A stretch of DNA of 5,645 bases from Anaeromyxobacter sp. (GCA_020028115.1 JAHWYA010000160.1:1-5645), one strand, 5' to 3'; numbered from the stretch's first letter, positions 1-5,645 are shown. The notes: generated by a model from the sequence alone, not told the origin. Made by a program: numbers and translations.

Positions 1-95
1 GCGGCGAGCCGCGCGCCGAGGTCGGCGCGGCGCCCCGCCTCCGGGAGCGTCTCGAGGCGCGCGTCGAGGATGCCGCCTTCTCGCAGGTTCGGCAT
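1..95 (-). CDS. N-terminus of a probable phenylacetate-CoA-ligase-like (AMP-forming) protein, cut by the left edge
   Basis: An ATG at 95-93 opens a frame that stays open to the window edge, giving 31 complete codons. The product begins MPNLREGGILDARLETLPEA and continues with an Arg/Ala/Leu-rich stretch. An AAGGAG ribosome binding site (complement of 101-106) lies 5 nt upstream, so the start is well supported. The gene follows livF by 34 nt and is almost certainly in the same operon. The N-terminal pattern (a short LREGGILD-type lead, then L-E-T-L-P and an Arg/Ala-rich helix) resembles the start of phenylacetate-CoA ligase (PaaK)-like adenylating enzymes, which commonly close LIV-type clusters that also carry a long-chain-type acyl-CoA ligase. 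No catalytic motif lies inside the window, so the functional call rests on N-terminal resemblance and gene order. The presence of a gene is much surer than its product. Confidence 0.6.
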   Translation of the reverse strand, partial: MPNLREGGILDARLETLPEAGRRADLGARLA

Positions 96-123
96 GGGGA
101 CTCCTTCGCTTCCGGGAGCGCGG

Positions 124-140
124 GCTGGCCTATAGCCAGC
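124..140 (-). other. Small stem-loop overlapping the livF stop codon
   Basis: Bases 124-129 (GCTGGC) pair perfectly with 135-140 (GCCAGC) around a 5-nt loop, and the livF TAG stop (132-130) lies in that loop. The transcript has no U-rich tail after the hairpin, so it is not a standard intrinsic terminator. A six-pair GC hairpin is not rare in DNA this GC-rich, and no function is claimed. Confidence 0.3.
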
Positions 141-912
141 GCTTGCGGCGCTTGTAGAACTTGAGGTTGCGGTACCGGGTGGTCGAGCCGCCGCCGAGGT
201 AGAACTCCTTCACGTCCTCGTTGGCGCGGAGCTTCTCCGGCTCGCCGTCGAGCACGATCCGGCCGCTCTCCATGATGTAGCCGTAGTCGGCGATCTGGAG
301 GGCGAGGTTCGCGTTCTGCTCCACGAGCAGGAAGGCGGTCTTCTCCTCCCGGTTCACCCGCTGGATGATCGAGAAGATCTCGCGGACGAGCAGCGGCGCG
401 AGGCCGAGCGACGGCTCGTCGAGGAGGATGAACTTCGGGCGGGCCATGAGCGCGCGGCTGATGGCGAGCATCTGCTGCTCGCCGCCGGAGAGGTACCCGG
501 CGAGCTTGTTGCGGTGCCGCTTGAGCGGCGGGAAGTAATCGAAGCAGAGGTCGTGGTCGCGCTTCAGGCCGGCCCGGTCGTTCCGGGTGTAGCCGCCCAT
601 CACGATGTTCTCCTCGACGGTGAGATCCTCGAAGACGCGCCGCCCCTCCATCACCTGGAAGACGCCGCGCTTCACGATCTGCTCCGGCGGGAGCGCGTCG
701 ATCCGCTGCCCGTCGAGCTCGATCGAGCCGTCGGTGACCTCGCCCTCCTCGGCGTGGAGGAGCCCGGAGATGGCCTTGAGCGTCGTCGACTTGCCGGCGC
801 CGTTCGAGCCGAGCAGGGCGACGATCTTGCCGTTCGGGACCTCGAGCGAGAGCCCCTTCAGCACGAGGATCACGTCGTCGTAGACGACCTCGACGTTCTT
901 CAGGACGAGCAT
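130..912 (-). CDS. livF: LivF-type branched-chain amino acid/carboxylate ABC transporter ATPase
   Basis: This 260-residue cytoplasmic ATPase should power the LivH/LivM channel as one of two nucleotide-binding subunits. The ABC motifs are intact and in order: Walker A GSNGAGKST at 35-43, Q-loop Gln86 before the EGRRVFEDLTVEEN segment typical of LivF, signature LSGGEQQ at 141-147, Walker B FILLDEP at 161-167 with catalytic Glu166, and D-loop SLGLAP at 168-173. The switch position reads VEQN (Gln199) instead of His; as I recall E. coli LivF has the same, so this is a family trait. The core ends near Gly240, about where E. coli LivF ends, and a roughly 20-residue basic tail finishing FYKRRKRWL follows. 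The ATG at 912-910 has GGGAG (complement of 917-921) 4 nt upstream. The gene lies 76 nt after the binding-protein gene and 34 nt before the next gene. Confidence 0.96.
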   Translation of the reverse strand: MLVLKNVEVVYDDVILVLKGLSLEVPNGKIVALLGSNGAGKSTTLKAISGLLHAEEGEVTDGSIELDGQRIDALPPEQIVKRGVFQVMEGRRVFEDLTVEENIVMGGYTRNDRAGLKRDHDLCFDYFPPLKRHRNKLAGYLSGGEQQMLAISRALMARPKFILLDEPSLGLAPLLVREIFSIIQRVNREEKTAFLLVEQNANLALQIADYGYIMESGRIVLDGEPEKLRANEDVKEFYLGGGSTTRYRNLKFYKRRKRWL

Positions 913-946
913 GGATCTCCCGGGCGAGGGTCCGGCGGAGGACGAA

Positions 947-980
947 GGGAGGCGGCGCGGGAGGTCCCGCCCCGCCTCCC
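947..980 (-). other. Strong GC-rich stem-loop between the binding-protein gene and livF (stabiliser or attenuator candidate)
   Basis: Bases 947-955 (GGGAGGCGG) are perfectly complementary to 972-980 (CCGCCTCCC). Inside them, 957-961 (GCGGG) pairs with 966-970 (CCCGC) around the tetraloop 962-965. Only one opposed pair, 956/971, is mismatched, giving 14 mostly G-C pairs in 34 nt. It begins 8 nt after the binding-protein stop codon and ends 34 nt before the livF start. On the transcript the sequence after the hairpin begins UUCGUCCUCC, with no U-tract, so complete intrinsic termination is unlikely. Hairpins just downstream of periplasmic binding-protein genes are known to stabilise the upstream message or lower downstream expression, giving excess binding protein over ATPase. 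That role is inferred here. Confidence 0.6.
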
Positions 981-988
981 CGGGTTCG

Positions 989-2170
989 CTACAGGCCGAG
1001 CCACTCCGGCTTGCGCGGCAGCTCGGTCTCCTTCGCCTTGACGAGCTTGCCGCCCTGCACCTGGTAGAGCGAGACGCGCGTCGTCGCCCGGTGATCGTCC
1101 TTCGTGAACGTCACCGGTGACGAGAGGCCGCCGAGGTCGAAGTCCTTGAAGGTCTCGAGCGCCTCGCGGATGCCCTCGCCGGTGAGCTTGCCCGCCTTGT
1201 CGGCGCGCTTCAGCGCCTCCGACCACACCATCACGTACGACCAGCCGCGGACGTAGTTCGTGTCATGGGTGTCGTTCGGGTGGTTCTTCTGGTGCCACGC
1301 GACGACCTTCGCCATCCCCGGGACGTTCTCGCCGAACGGCGGGTTCGCCATCGCGCCGACGACGCCCTCCGCGGCCTCCTTGGCGACGCCGAGGAGCAGC
1401 TCGCCGAAGCCCCAGACGTTCGTCCCCCACTTCGTCGTGAGACCGAGCTTCTTCGCGTCGCGGAGCACGGCGGAGAAGTTCGGCGTCGTGACCTGCGTGT
1501 AGGCGTAGTCCGCCCCCTTCTGCTTCATGTTGAGGAGCTGGCTCGTCGCGTCCTGCACGATGCCGGGGAGGATCTCCTCGTCGACGACGTCGACGCCGAT
1601 CTCCTTCGCGTACCGGCGGCCGGCCTCGATGGGCGACTTGCCATAGGCGTTGTCGCCGTAGAAGAAGGCGACGCGCGGGTTGCGGCTCTTGTCCTTCCAG
1701 TCCTCCTTCACCCACTGCAGCCACGCGCGGAGCGCCTCGGAATAGGAGGGCGGGACGAAGAAGTTGTACGGCGTCTTCTTGGGGTCGTTGAGGTGCGCGG
1801 AGAAGGACGCCGAGAAGAACGGCATCTTGTCCCGGGTCACCGTGTCCTTCAGGGCCTCGGTGTCGCCCGTGCCCCAGCCGTTCACCATGACGACCTGCTC
1901 GTCGTTCACGAGCCGCTTGTAGAGCGCGACGCCCTCGGGGACCTTGTACCCGTAGTCCGCGTCGACGAGCCTGATCTTCTTGCCGTTGACGCCGCCGTTC
2001 TCGTTCACCCAGCCGACCGCGTCGCGCACGCCGGTCGCGAACGGCTTGCCCACGTCGGCGGTGATGCCGGTGAGGTCGAAGATGCCGCCGACCTTGATCT
2101 CCTGCGCCTGCGCGGCTCCGGCGAGGGCCACCGCGGCGAGCGCCGCGATCCTGCGCATCGTCTCTTTCAT
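989..2170 (-). CDS. Periplasmic substrate-binding protein, LIV/PBP1 family (LivK-like)
   Basis: This 393-residue protein should capture the ligand in the periplasm and deliver it to LivH/LivM. It starts with a Sec signal peptide: charged KETMRR, hydrophobic 8-18 (IAALAAVALAG), and an Ala20-Gln21-Ala22 cleavage site before QEIKVG. There is no lipobox Cys, so the mature protein is soluble. The rest is a type-1 periplasmic-binding fold: IKVGGIFDLTG at 25-35, the NENGGVNGKKIRLV strand-turn near 56-69, the lobe-2 segment with FFYGDNAYGKS near 169-179, and the C-terminal SPVTFTKDDHR at 351-361. The mature chain has no cysteine. The amino-acid-binding Ser/Thr pattern of LivJ/LivK is not apparent; WGTGDTEAL (99-107) stands there, so the ligand may not be an amino acid. 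The start at 2170 is chosen because GGAGG (complement of 2175-2179) lies 4 nt upstream; Met5 has no better site. The frame happens to stay open far upstream, which could mislead start calling. Confidence 0.95.
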   Translation of the reverse strand: MKETMRRIAALAAVALAGAAQAQEIKVGGIFDLTGITADVGKPFATGVRDAVGWVNENGGVNGKKIRLVDADYGYKVPEGVALYKRLVNDEQVVMVNGWGTGDTEALKDTVTRDKMPFFSASFSAHLNDPKKTPYNFFVPPSYSEALRAWLQWVKEDWKDKSRNPRVAFFYGDNAYGKSPIEAGRRYAKEIGVDVVDEEILPGIVQDATSQLLNMKQKGADYAYTQVTTPNFSAVLRDAKKLGLTTKWGTNVWGFGELLLGVAKEAAEGVVGAMANPPFGENVPGMAKVVAWHQKNHPNDTHDTNYVRGWSYVMVWSEALKRADKAGKLTGEGIREALETFKDFDLGGLSSPVTFTKDDHRATTRVSLYQVQGGKLVKAKETELPRKPEWLGL

Positions 2171-2174
2171 GCTG

Positions 2175-2179
2175 CCTCC
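2175..2179 (-). promoter_or_regulatory. Ribosome binding site of the binding-protein gene
   Basis: The transcript reads GGAGG here, 4 nt before the ATG at 2170-2168. It decides the start, because the same frame is open for another 683 codons upstream and an in-frame Met5 follows shortly after. Confidence 0.75.
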
Positions 2180-2226
2180 AGGGTTTGGTGAAGCGTGCTG
2201 CCGCTGCGCGTTCTCATCGACTGCGT

Positions 2227-3270
2227 TCAGTAGGAGAAGGGGTAGAGCTTCCAGTAGTTGCGGATCGAGTGCCACCGCGCGGCCATCCCGTCCGGCTCGA
2301 ACAGCAGGAAGAGCACGATCGCGAGGCCGAAGACGCCCTGCTTGAGCGGGGCGAAGAGGTCGATGAGCTTCGGGAAGGTGTCCCCGAGCGCGCCGGTGCC
2401 GACGCGGAGGACCTCCGGGAGCAGCGTGATGAAGACCGCCCCGAAGATCGAGCCGAGGATCGACCCGAGCCCGCCGATGATGATCATGCCGAGCTGGTCG
2501 ATCGCGACCGTGATGGGGAAGTTCTCCGGGCTGATGATGTTCGCGTGGTACGCGACGAGCGACCCCGCGACGCCGACGTAGAACGAGGACACCCCGAAGC
2601 TGAGCAGCTTGTACTTGAAGACGTTCACGCCCATGACCTCGGCGGAGATGTCCTGGTCGCGGATCGCGACGAACGCCTTCCCCGTCTTCGTGCGGAAGAG
2701 GTTCTTCGCGAAGAAGAGCATGAGCACCGTCAACGGGAGGACGAGGTAGAAGAGACGGCGATCGCCGCTGAGCTCGAGCCCGCCGAGCTTCGCGGGGGGC
2801 ACCGAGATGCCGTTCACGCCGCCGGTCACCCCGTCCCAGTGCGACGCGGTGAACTCGATGACGAAGTGGGCGGCGAGGGTCGCGACCGCGAGGTAGAGGC
2901 CCTTCAGCCGCAGCGACGGGACGCCGAACACCATCCCCACGAGCGCGGTCATGAGCCCGGACATCGGGATCACGAGCAGGAACGGGAGGCCGAGCCTCCC
3001 CGCGAAGAACGCGGTCGAGTAGGCGCCGACGGCGAGGAACGCGGCGTTGCCGAGCGAGATCTGTCCGGTGAAGCCGGTCAGGATGTTGAGCCCCGTCGCC
3101 GCGATCACGGCGATGAGGATCCGGTTCAGCACGTCCATCCAGAAGAAGGATAGGAACGCGGGGGCGGCGGCGAGCGCCACGAGGAAGAGCGCGAGCAGGC
3201 CCCGGGCGAAGTTCGTCTCGAAGATCGCCATGTCCTCGCGGTACGTCTCTCTGAATTGGCCGCAGTTCAT
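2227..3270 (-). CDS. livM: LivM-type inner-membrane permease of the LIV-family ABC importer
   Basis: This 347-residue integral membrane protein should form half of the substrate channel with LivH. The hallmark LivM block is at 60-84, from GLNILTGFTGQ through ISLGNAAFLAVGAY. GGVNGI at 150-155 lies in the loop after TASHWDGVTG. The ATPase-coupling loop is at 204-238, from RDQDISAEVMGVNVFKYK into the next helix. LGMIIIGGLGSILGSIFGA at 260-278 is the usual C-terminal helix pair. Roughly eight or nine hydrophobic segments are visible, starting near residues 22-42 and 47-68. The hydrophilic N-terminus MNCGQFRETYREDMAIF precedes the first helix and matches a lead I associate with this ligase-linked subgroup. 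The ATG at 3270-3268 has GGGAG (complement of 3276-3280) 5 nt upstream. The gene starts 18 nt after livH and ends 56 nt before the binding-protein gene, so cotranscription is very likely. Confidence 0.96.
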   Translation of the reverse strand: MNCGQFRETYREDMAIFETNFARGLLALFLVALAAAPAFLSFFWMDVLNRILIAVIAATGLNILTGFTGQISLGNAAFLAVGAYSTAFFAGRLGLPFLLVIPMSGLMTALVGMVFGVPSLRLKGLYLAVATLAAHFVIEFTASHWDGVTGGVNGISVPPAKLGGLELSGDRRLFYLVLPLTVLMLFFAKNLFRTKTGKAFVAIRDQDISAEVMGVNVFKYKLLSFGVSSFYVGVAGSLVAYHANIISPENFPITVAIDQLGMIIIGGLGSILGSIFGAVFITLLPEVLRVGTGALGDTFPKLIDLFAPLKQGVFGLAIVLFLLFEPDGMAARWHSIRNYWKLYPFSY

Positions 3271-3288
3271 CGATTCTCCCGTGACGGA

Positions 3289-4176
3289 TCAGACCCGCTC
3301 GATCTTCACCTTGCCGAAGAGCCCGTACGGCTTGAGGCTCAGGATCGCGACGAGCGCGATGAACGGCGCGACCTCCTTCACCCCGCCGCCGAAGATCGGG
3401 TCGAGGTACCCGCCCGCGAGGTTCTCGAGGATCCCCATGATGAGGCCGCCGACGATGGCGCCGAGGACCGAGTCGAGGCCGCCGAGGATCACCACCGGCA
3501 CGACCTTCAGGCCGAAGAAGGCGAAGGCGCCGTCGACGCCGCCGCGGATCCCCCCGAGGAGCACGCCGCCGACCGCGGAGACCACCGCGGCGATGGACCA
3601 CGCGAGCGCGAAGATGTGCTGCACCGACACGCCCATCGAGAGGGCCACCTGCTGCGAGAAGGCGGTGGCGCGCATCGCGATCCCGGCGCGGGTGTACTTG
3701 AAGAACGCCGAGAAGAGGACGAGCAGGACGCCGACGCTCGCGACGCTGAACAGGTAGCCCTGCGAGACGGGTAGCGGCCCGATCATCACCGGCGCGCTCG
3801 GGAAGATCGTCGGGTAGGCGATCGTCTCGGTGCCCCAGATGCCCTGGACGATCGCCTTCAGGATCGAGGCGAGGCCGAGGGTGAGCATGATGACCGAGAT
3901 CACCGGCTCGCCGATCATGGGGCGCAGCAGGAGCCGCTCCATGAGGATCCCGAGCACCGCGAAGAACGCGAGCGTCAGGAGGAACGCCGCCCAGAGCGGC
4001 ACGTGGTAGGCGCCCACGATCGAGACGCAGACGTACGCGCCGAGCATCAGGAACTCGCCCTGGGCGAAGTTCAGGATGGACGACGACTTGTAGATGATGA
4101 CGAAGCCGAGCGCGACGAGGGCGTAGATCGACCCGATGACGACCCCGTTCAGCGTGAGCTGGAGCAGGAATTCCAT
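3289..4176 (-). CDS. livH: LivH-type inner-membrane permease of the LIV-family ABC importer
   Basis: This 295-residue hydrophobic protein should be the second channel subunit. The N-terminal LivH signature is clear: LNGVVIGSIYALVALGFVII at 9-28 followed by ILNFAQGEFLMLGAY at 34-48. The cytoplasmic coupling loop lies at 163-190 (RAGIAMRATAFSQQVALSMGV, then the VSVQHIFA helix start). The conserved LKVVPVVILGGLDSVLGA at 223-240 and the MGILEN turn at 247-252 follow, and the protein ends with the common SLKPYGLFG segment at 280-288. About eight membrane segments can be drawn, and the length is normal for LivH. Longer starts exist at 4194 and 4257, but the upstream residues (e.g. an Arg-rich segment) lack family character. 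ATG 4176 has GGAGGG 10 nt upstream, and ATG 4194 would overlap that site. The gene is 18 nt upstream of livM and 181 nt downstream of the ligase. Confidence 0.95.
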   Translation of the reverse strand: MEFLLQLTLNGVVIGSIYALVALGFVIIYKSSSILNFAQGEFLMLGAYVCVSIVGAYHVPLWAAFLLTLAFFAVLGILMERLLLRPMIGEPVISVIMLTLGLASILKAIVQGIWGTETIAYPTIFPSAPVMIGPLPVSQGYLFSVASVGVLLVLFSAFFKYTRAGIAMRATAFSQQVALSMGVSVQHIFALAWSIAAVVSAVGGVLLGGIRGGVDGAFAFFGLKVVPVVILGGLDSVLGAIVGGLIMGILENLAGGYLDPIFGGGVKEVAPFIALVAILSLKPYGLFGKVKIERV

Positions 4177-4357
4177 GGCTACGGCGCCCTCCATTCGCGG
4201 CGCGCGTCGCGAGACGCACGATGCCGTCGCCGAGACGGGCGCGCGAGGAGCGAGCAACGGAGACGTGCAGACGTACGTTGAGTAGCGCAGCGACGAGCCC
4301 GCCCGTCGCAGGCAGGCAGCGTGCGTCGCAGCAGCGCGATGCGGATGGTGGTCGCCG
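4177..4357. other. 181-bp gap between the ligase gene and livH, without a supported gene
   Basis: This is by far the longest untranslated stretch inside the operon. I see no -35/-10 pair, no convincing terminator and no tRNA-like fold. It holds a small perfect stem-loop, 4204-4208 (GCGTC) with 4213-4217 (GACGC) around a 4-nt loop, and the livH ribosome binding site. One minus-strand frame is open throughout (see the small ORF entry), but most of it lacks the strong third-position G/C bias of the flanking genes. It could be a decayed gene remnant, a leader or processing region for livH, or plain spacer. Confidence 0.5.
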
Positions 4358-4361
4358 TCAT
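4179..4361 (-). CDS. Doubtful 60-residue Arg-rich small ORF tiled between the ligase gene and livH
   Basis: The ATG at 4361-4359 overlaps the ligase TGA as ATGA, and the frame ends with TAG at 4181-4179, two nt before the livH start. A weak GGGAAGG-type site lies a few nt upstream of the ATG. This geometry would allow translational coupling from ligase to livH. Against a real protein, 18 of 60 residues are Arg and I recognise no family. The codon pattern also splits: 14 of the first 15 codons end in G/C, but only 28 of the next 45 do, unlike the neighbouring genes. It may be a coupling leader whose product does not matter, a gene remnant whose first codons are old coding sequence, or chance. 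Confidence 0.2.
   Translation of the reverse strand: MTATTIRIALLRRTLPACDGRARRCATQRTSARLRCSLLARPSRRRHRASRDARREWRAP
4187..4192 (-). promoter_or_regulatory. Ribosome binding site deciding the livH start
   Basis: The transcript reads GGAGGG here, 10 nt before the ATG at 4176-4174. An alternative in-frame ATG at 4194-4192 overlaps this element and would add only MEGAVA before the family-like MEFLLQLTLNG, so the downstream start is preferred. Confidence 0.6.
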
Positions 4362-5645
4362 GCCGCCTTCCCGTGCTCGAGCCGGCGCACGAGCAGCGTG
4401 GTCCGGATCCGAGAGGTCTTGCCGTCCTGGAACCGGATCGTGGTGTCGATCGGCACCTCGTGCGCGTCGCCGTACAGCGCCTTGATGACCTCCTCGTACC
4501 GCTGCTCGACGAACACCCGCCGCACCTTGCGCGTGCGGGTCAGCTCCTCGTCGTCCGCGTCGAGCTCCTTGTAGAGGAGGACGAACTTCTCGATCCGCGC
4601 CGCGTCGGGGAGCGTCTCGTTCACCTCGTCGACGGCGTGCTGCACGAGGTCGTAGACCTCCTTCTTCGCCGAGAGGTCGGTGTAGGTCGTGTACGAGAGC
4701 TTGTTCCGCTCCGCCCACTTCCCCACGACGCCCATGTCGATGCAGAGCATCGCGGTGAGGAAGGGGCGGTCCTTGCCGACGACCACCGCCTCCTTCACGT
4801 ACGGGGAGAACTTGAGGCGGTTCTCGATGAACTGCGGCGAGAACTGGGTCCCGTCCGCGAGCTTCATCACGTCCTTCACCCGGTCGATGACCACGAGGTG
4901 GCCGTCGTCGGTGAGGTAGCCCGCGTCGCCGGAGTGGAGCCACCCGTCCTTCAGGGTGGCCGCGGTGGCCTCGTCGTTCTTGTAGTAGCCGAGGAACACC
5001 GACGGGCTCCGCGAGAGGATCTCGCCCCGCTCGTCGATCTTGATCTCCGTGCCCGGGATGGGCTTGCCCACCGTGTGGAAGGCGATGTCGCCCTCGTGGT
5101 GGATGCAGCTGATCCCGGAGATCTCCGTCTGCCCGTAGATCTGGCGGAGCGGCACGCCGATGGCGTGGAAGAACCGGAACACGTCCGGGCCGAGCGCGGC
5201 GCCGCCGGTGGAGGCGCTGCGCAGGTGCGACATGCCGAGCCGGTCGCGCAGCGCCCGGAAGAGGAGGACGTCGGCGAGCCACCACGCCACCTGGTCGCCG
5301 AGCCCGATGGGCTTCTTCTCGAAGCGCTTGTCGGCGAGCCGCTTCCCGATCGGCATGCAGCGCTCGTACATGAAGCGCTTGAACGGGGTGGTGTCCATGA
5401 TCTTCACCTGGACGGTGGAGACGATCGACTCCCACACGCGCGGCGGCGCGAACATCACGTCGGGCCCGATCTCCCGGATGTTCTCGGTGACGGTGTCCGG
5501 CTCCTCGGGGAAGTTGACGGTGAACCCCTTCGCGAGGGACGCGGAGAGGCTCATCATCTGCTCGCCGATCCAGGCGAGCGGCAGGAAGGAGACGAACTCG
5601 TCGTCCGCCTTCTTCACGTCCACCACGTCGAGGGCGAGCGCCATC
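4358..5645 (-). CDS. Long-chain-type AMP-forming acyl-CoA synthetase (C-terminal part), cut by the right edge
   Basis: This enzyme should activate a carboxylic acid to its CoA thioester through an acyl-adenylate. The visible frame gives 428 residues (numbered from the codon at 5644-5642), and the N-terminus is missing. The family is usually about 600-650 residues, so the Thr/Ser/Gly-rich P-loop lies outside. Present motifs are FLPLAWIGEQ at 20-29, STGGAALGPDVFRFF at 145-159, adenine-binding YGQTE at 170-174, GWLHSGD at 234-240 with ribose-binding Asp240, hinge region DRVKDVMKL at 254-262, and ELTRTRKVRR at 367-376 with the probable catalytic Lys373. All residues expected of an active ligase in this part are there. 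Met at 5644 is internal: family homology (DDEFVSFLPLAW) begins close to it, far from a true N-terminus. It resembles the FadD15-like/long-chain ligases found beside LIV-type transporters. The chain length of the substrate cannot be read from sequence. Confidence 0.94.
   Translation of the reverse strand, partial: MALALDVVDVKKADDEFVSFLPLAWIGEQMMSLSASLAKGFTVNFPEEPDTVTENIREIGPDVMFAPPRVWESIVSTVQVKIMDTTPFKRFMYERCMPIGKRLADKRFEKKPIGLGDQVAWWLADVLLFRALRDRLGMSHLRSASTGGAALGPDVFRFFHAIGVPLRQIYGQTEISGISCIHHEGDIAFHTVGKPIPGTEIKIDERGEILSRSPSVFLGYYKNDEATAATLKDGWLHSGDAGYLTDDGHLVVIDRVKDVMKLADGTQFSPQFIENRLKFSPYVKEAVVVGKDRPFLTAMLCIDMGVVGKWAERNKLSYTTYTDLSAKKEVYDLVQHAVDEVNETLPDAARIEKFVLLYKELDADDEELTRTRKVRRVFVEQRYEEVIKALYGDAHEVPIDTTIRFQDGKTSRIRTTLLVRRLEHGKAA

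Noticed and set aside
40..120. The 10-mer TCCGGGAGCG occurs at 40-49 and again at 111-120.
   Set aside because: It is a single short GC-rich direct repeat with one copy inside a coding region. Chance is enough to explain it.
1265..3153. Two long plus-strand open frames (1265-2191 and 2185-3153, over 300 codons each) antisense to the binding-protein and livM genes.
   Set aside because: Their translations are dominated by Arg, Glu, Asp, Val and His without any domain, as expected for the complement of GC-rich coding sequence. The minus-strand genes there are unmistakable.
3047..3774. Plus-strand open frames of 172-236 codons opposite livH and the start of livM.
   Set aside because: They are antisense shadows of membrane-protein genes, with no recognisable motif and no credible ribosome binding site context.
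4204..4217. A 5-bp perfect stem-loop in the ligase-livH gap, considered as a terminator.
   Set aside because: The stem is too short, there is no U-tract, and it lies far downstream of the ligase stop, close to the livH start.
2171..4219. The binding-protein frame stays open for 683 codons upstream of its start, which could be read as a 1076-residue fusion protein.
   Set aside because: The upstream part is a low-complexity Arg/His/Pro/Gly-rich translation lying over livM and livH in another frame. The signal peptide and ribosome binding site at 2170 mark the true start. Open shadow frames are normal at this GC content.
4179..5435. A 418-codon minus-strand frame overlapping the ligase.
   Set aside because: Over the ligase it is an out-of-frame, Arg/Gly/Pro-rich translation. 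Only its last 60 codons, past the ligase stop, are worth a separate, doubtful entry.
1..5645. CRISPR array, insertion sequence, tRNA, phage or defence genes.
   Set aside because: I saw no regularly spaced repeats, transposase motifs, terminal inverted repeats or tRNA-like folds. The whole window is accounted for by a housekeeping-style transport/activation operon.

Overview
The window is a GC-rich stretch in which every gene I can support reads on the minus strand. Each gene follows the last closely, with a recognisable ribosome binding site. Very high G/C in third codon positions, heavy use of GAG, AAG, CTC and ATC codons, and a classical (non-lipoprotein) Sec signal peptide on the binding protein point to a Gram-negative, high-GC proteobacterium-like organism. 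A myxobacterium/deltaproteobacterium such as an Anaeromyxobacter relative, or a betaproteobacterium, would fit. This placement is inference from composition and cluster type only.

In the direction of transcription (right to left) the layout is: the C-terminal two thirds of a long-chain-type AMP-forming acyl-CoA ligase, cut by the right edge (4358-5645); a 181-bp gap holding only a doubtful Arg-rich small ORF; permease LivH (3289-4176); permease LivM (2227-3270); a periplasmic LivK-like binding protein (989-2170); a strong stem-loop (947-980); ATPase LivF (130-912); and the first 31 codons of a further gene (1-95), probably a phenylacetate-CoA-ligase-like adenylating enzyme, cut by the left edge. 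No promoter and no U-tracted terminator is visible, so the window looks like the interior of one operon. The second ATPase, LivG, is absent; from the usual order of such clusters I expect it just upstream of the ligase, beyond base 5645.

The five complete or near-complete products form a branched-chain-amino-acid-type (HAAT/LIV-I) ABC importer flanked by CoA-ligase genes. The binding protein would capture a ligand in the periplasm, LivH/LivM would pass it across the inner membrane powered by LivF plus the missing LivG, and the ligase(s) would trap it as a CoA thioester. This arrangement, and the lack of obvious canonical amino-acid contacts in the binding protein, make a carboxylic acid (aromatic or fatty/dicarboxylic) a more likely substrate than leucine. 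The cluster type is already known from proteobacterial genomes, so I do not claim a new system. The parts most worth a second look are the hairpin after the binding-protein gene, the tiled small ORF between ligase and livH, and the unresolved ligand.
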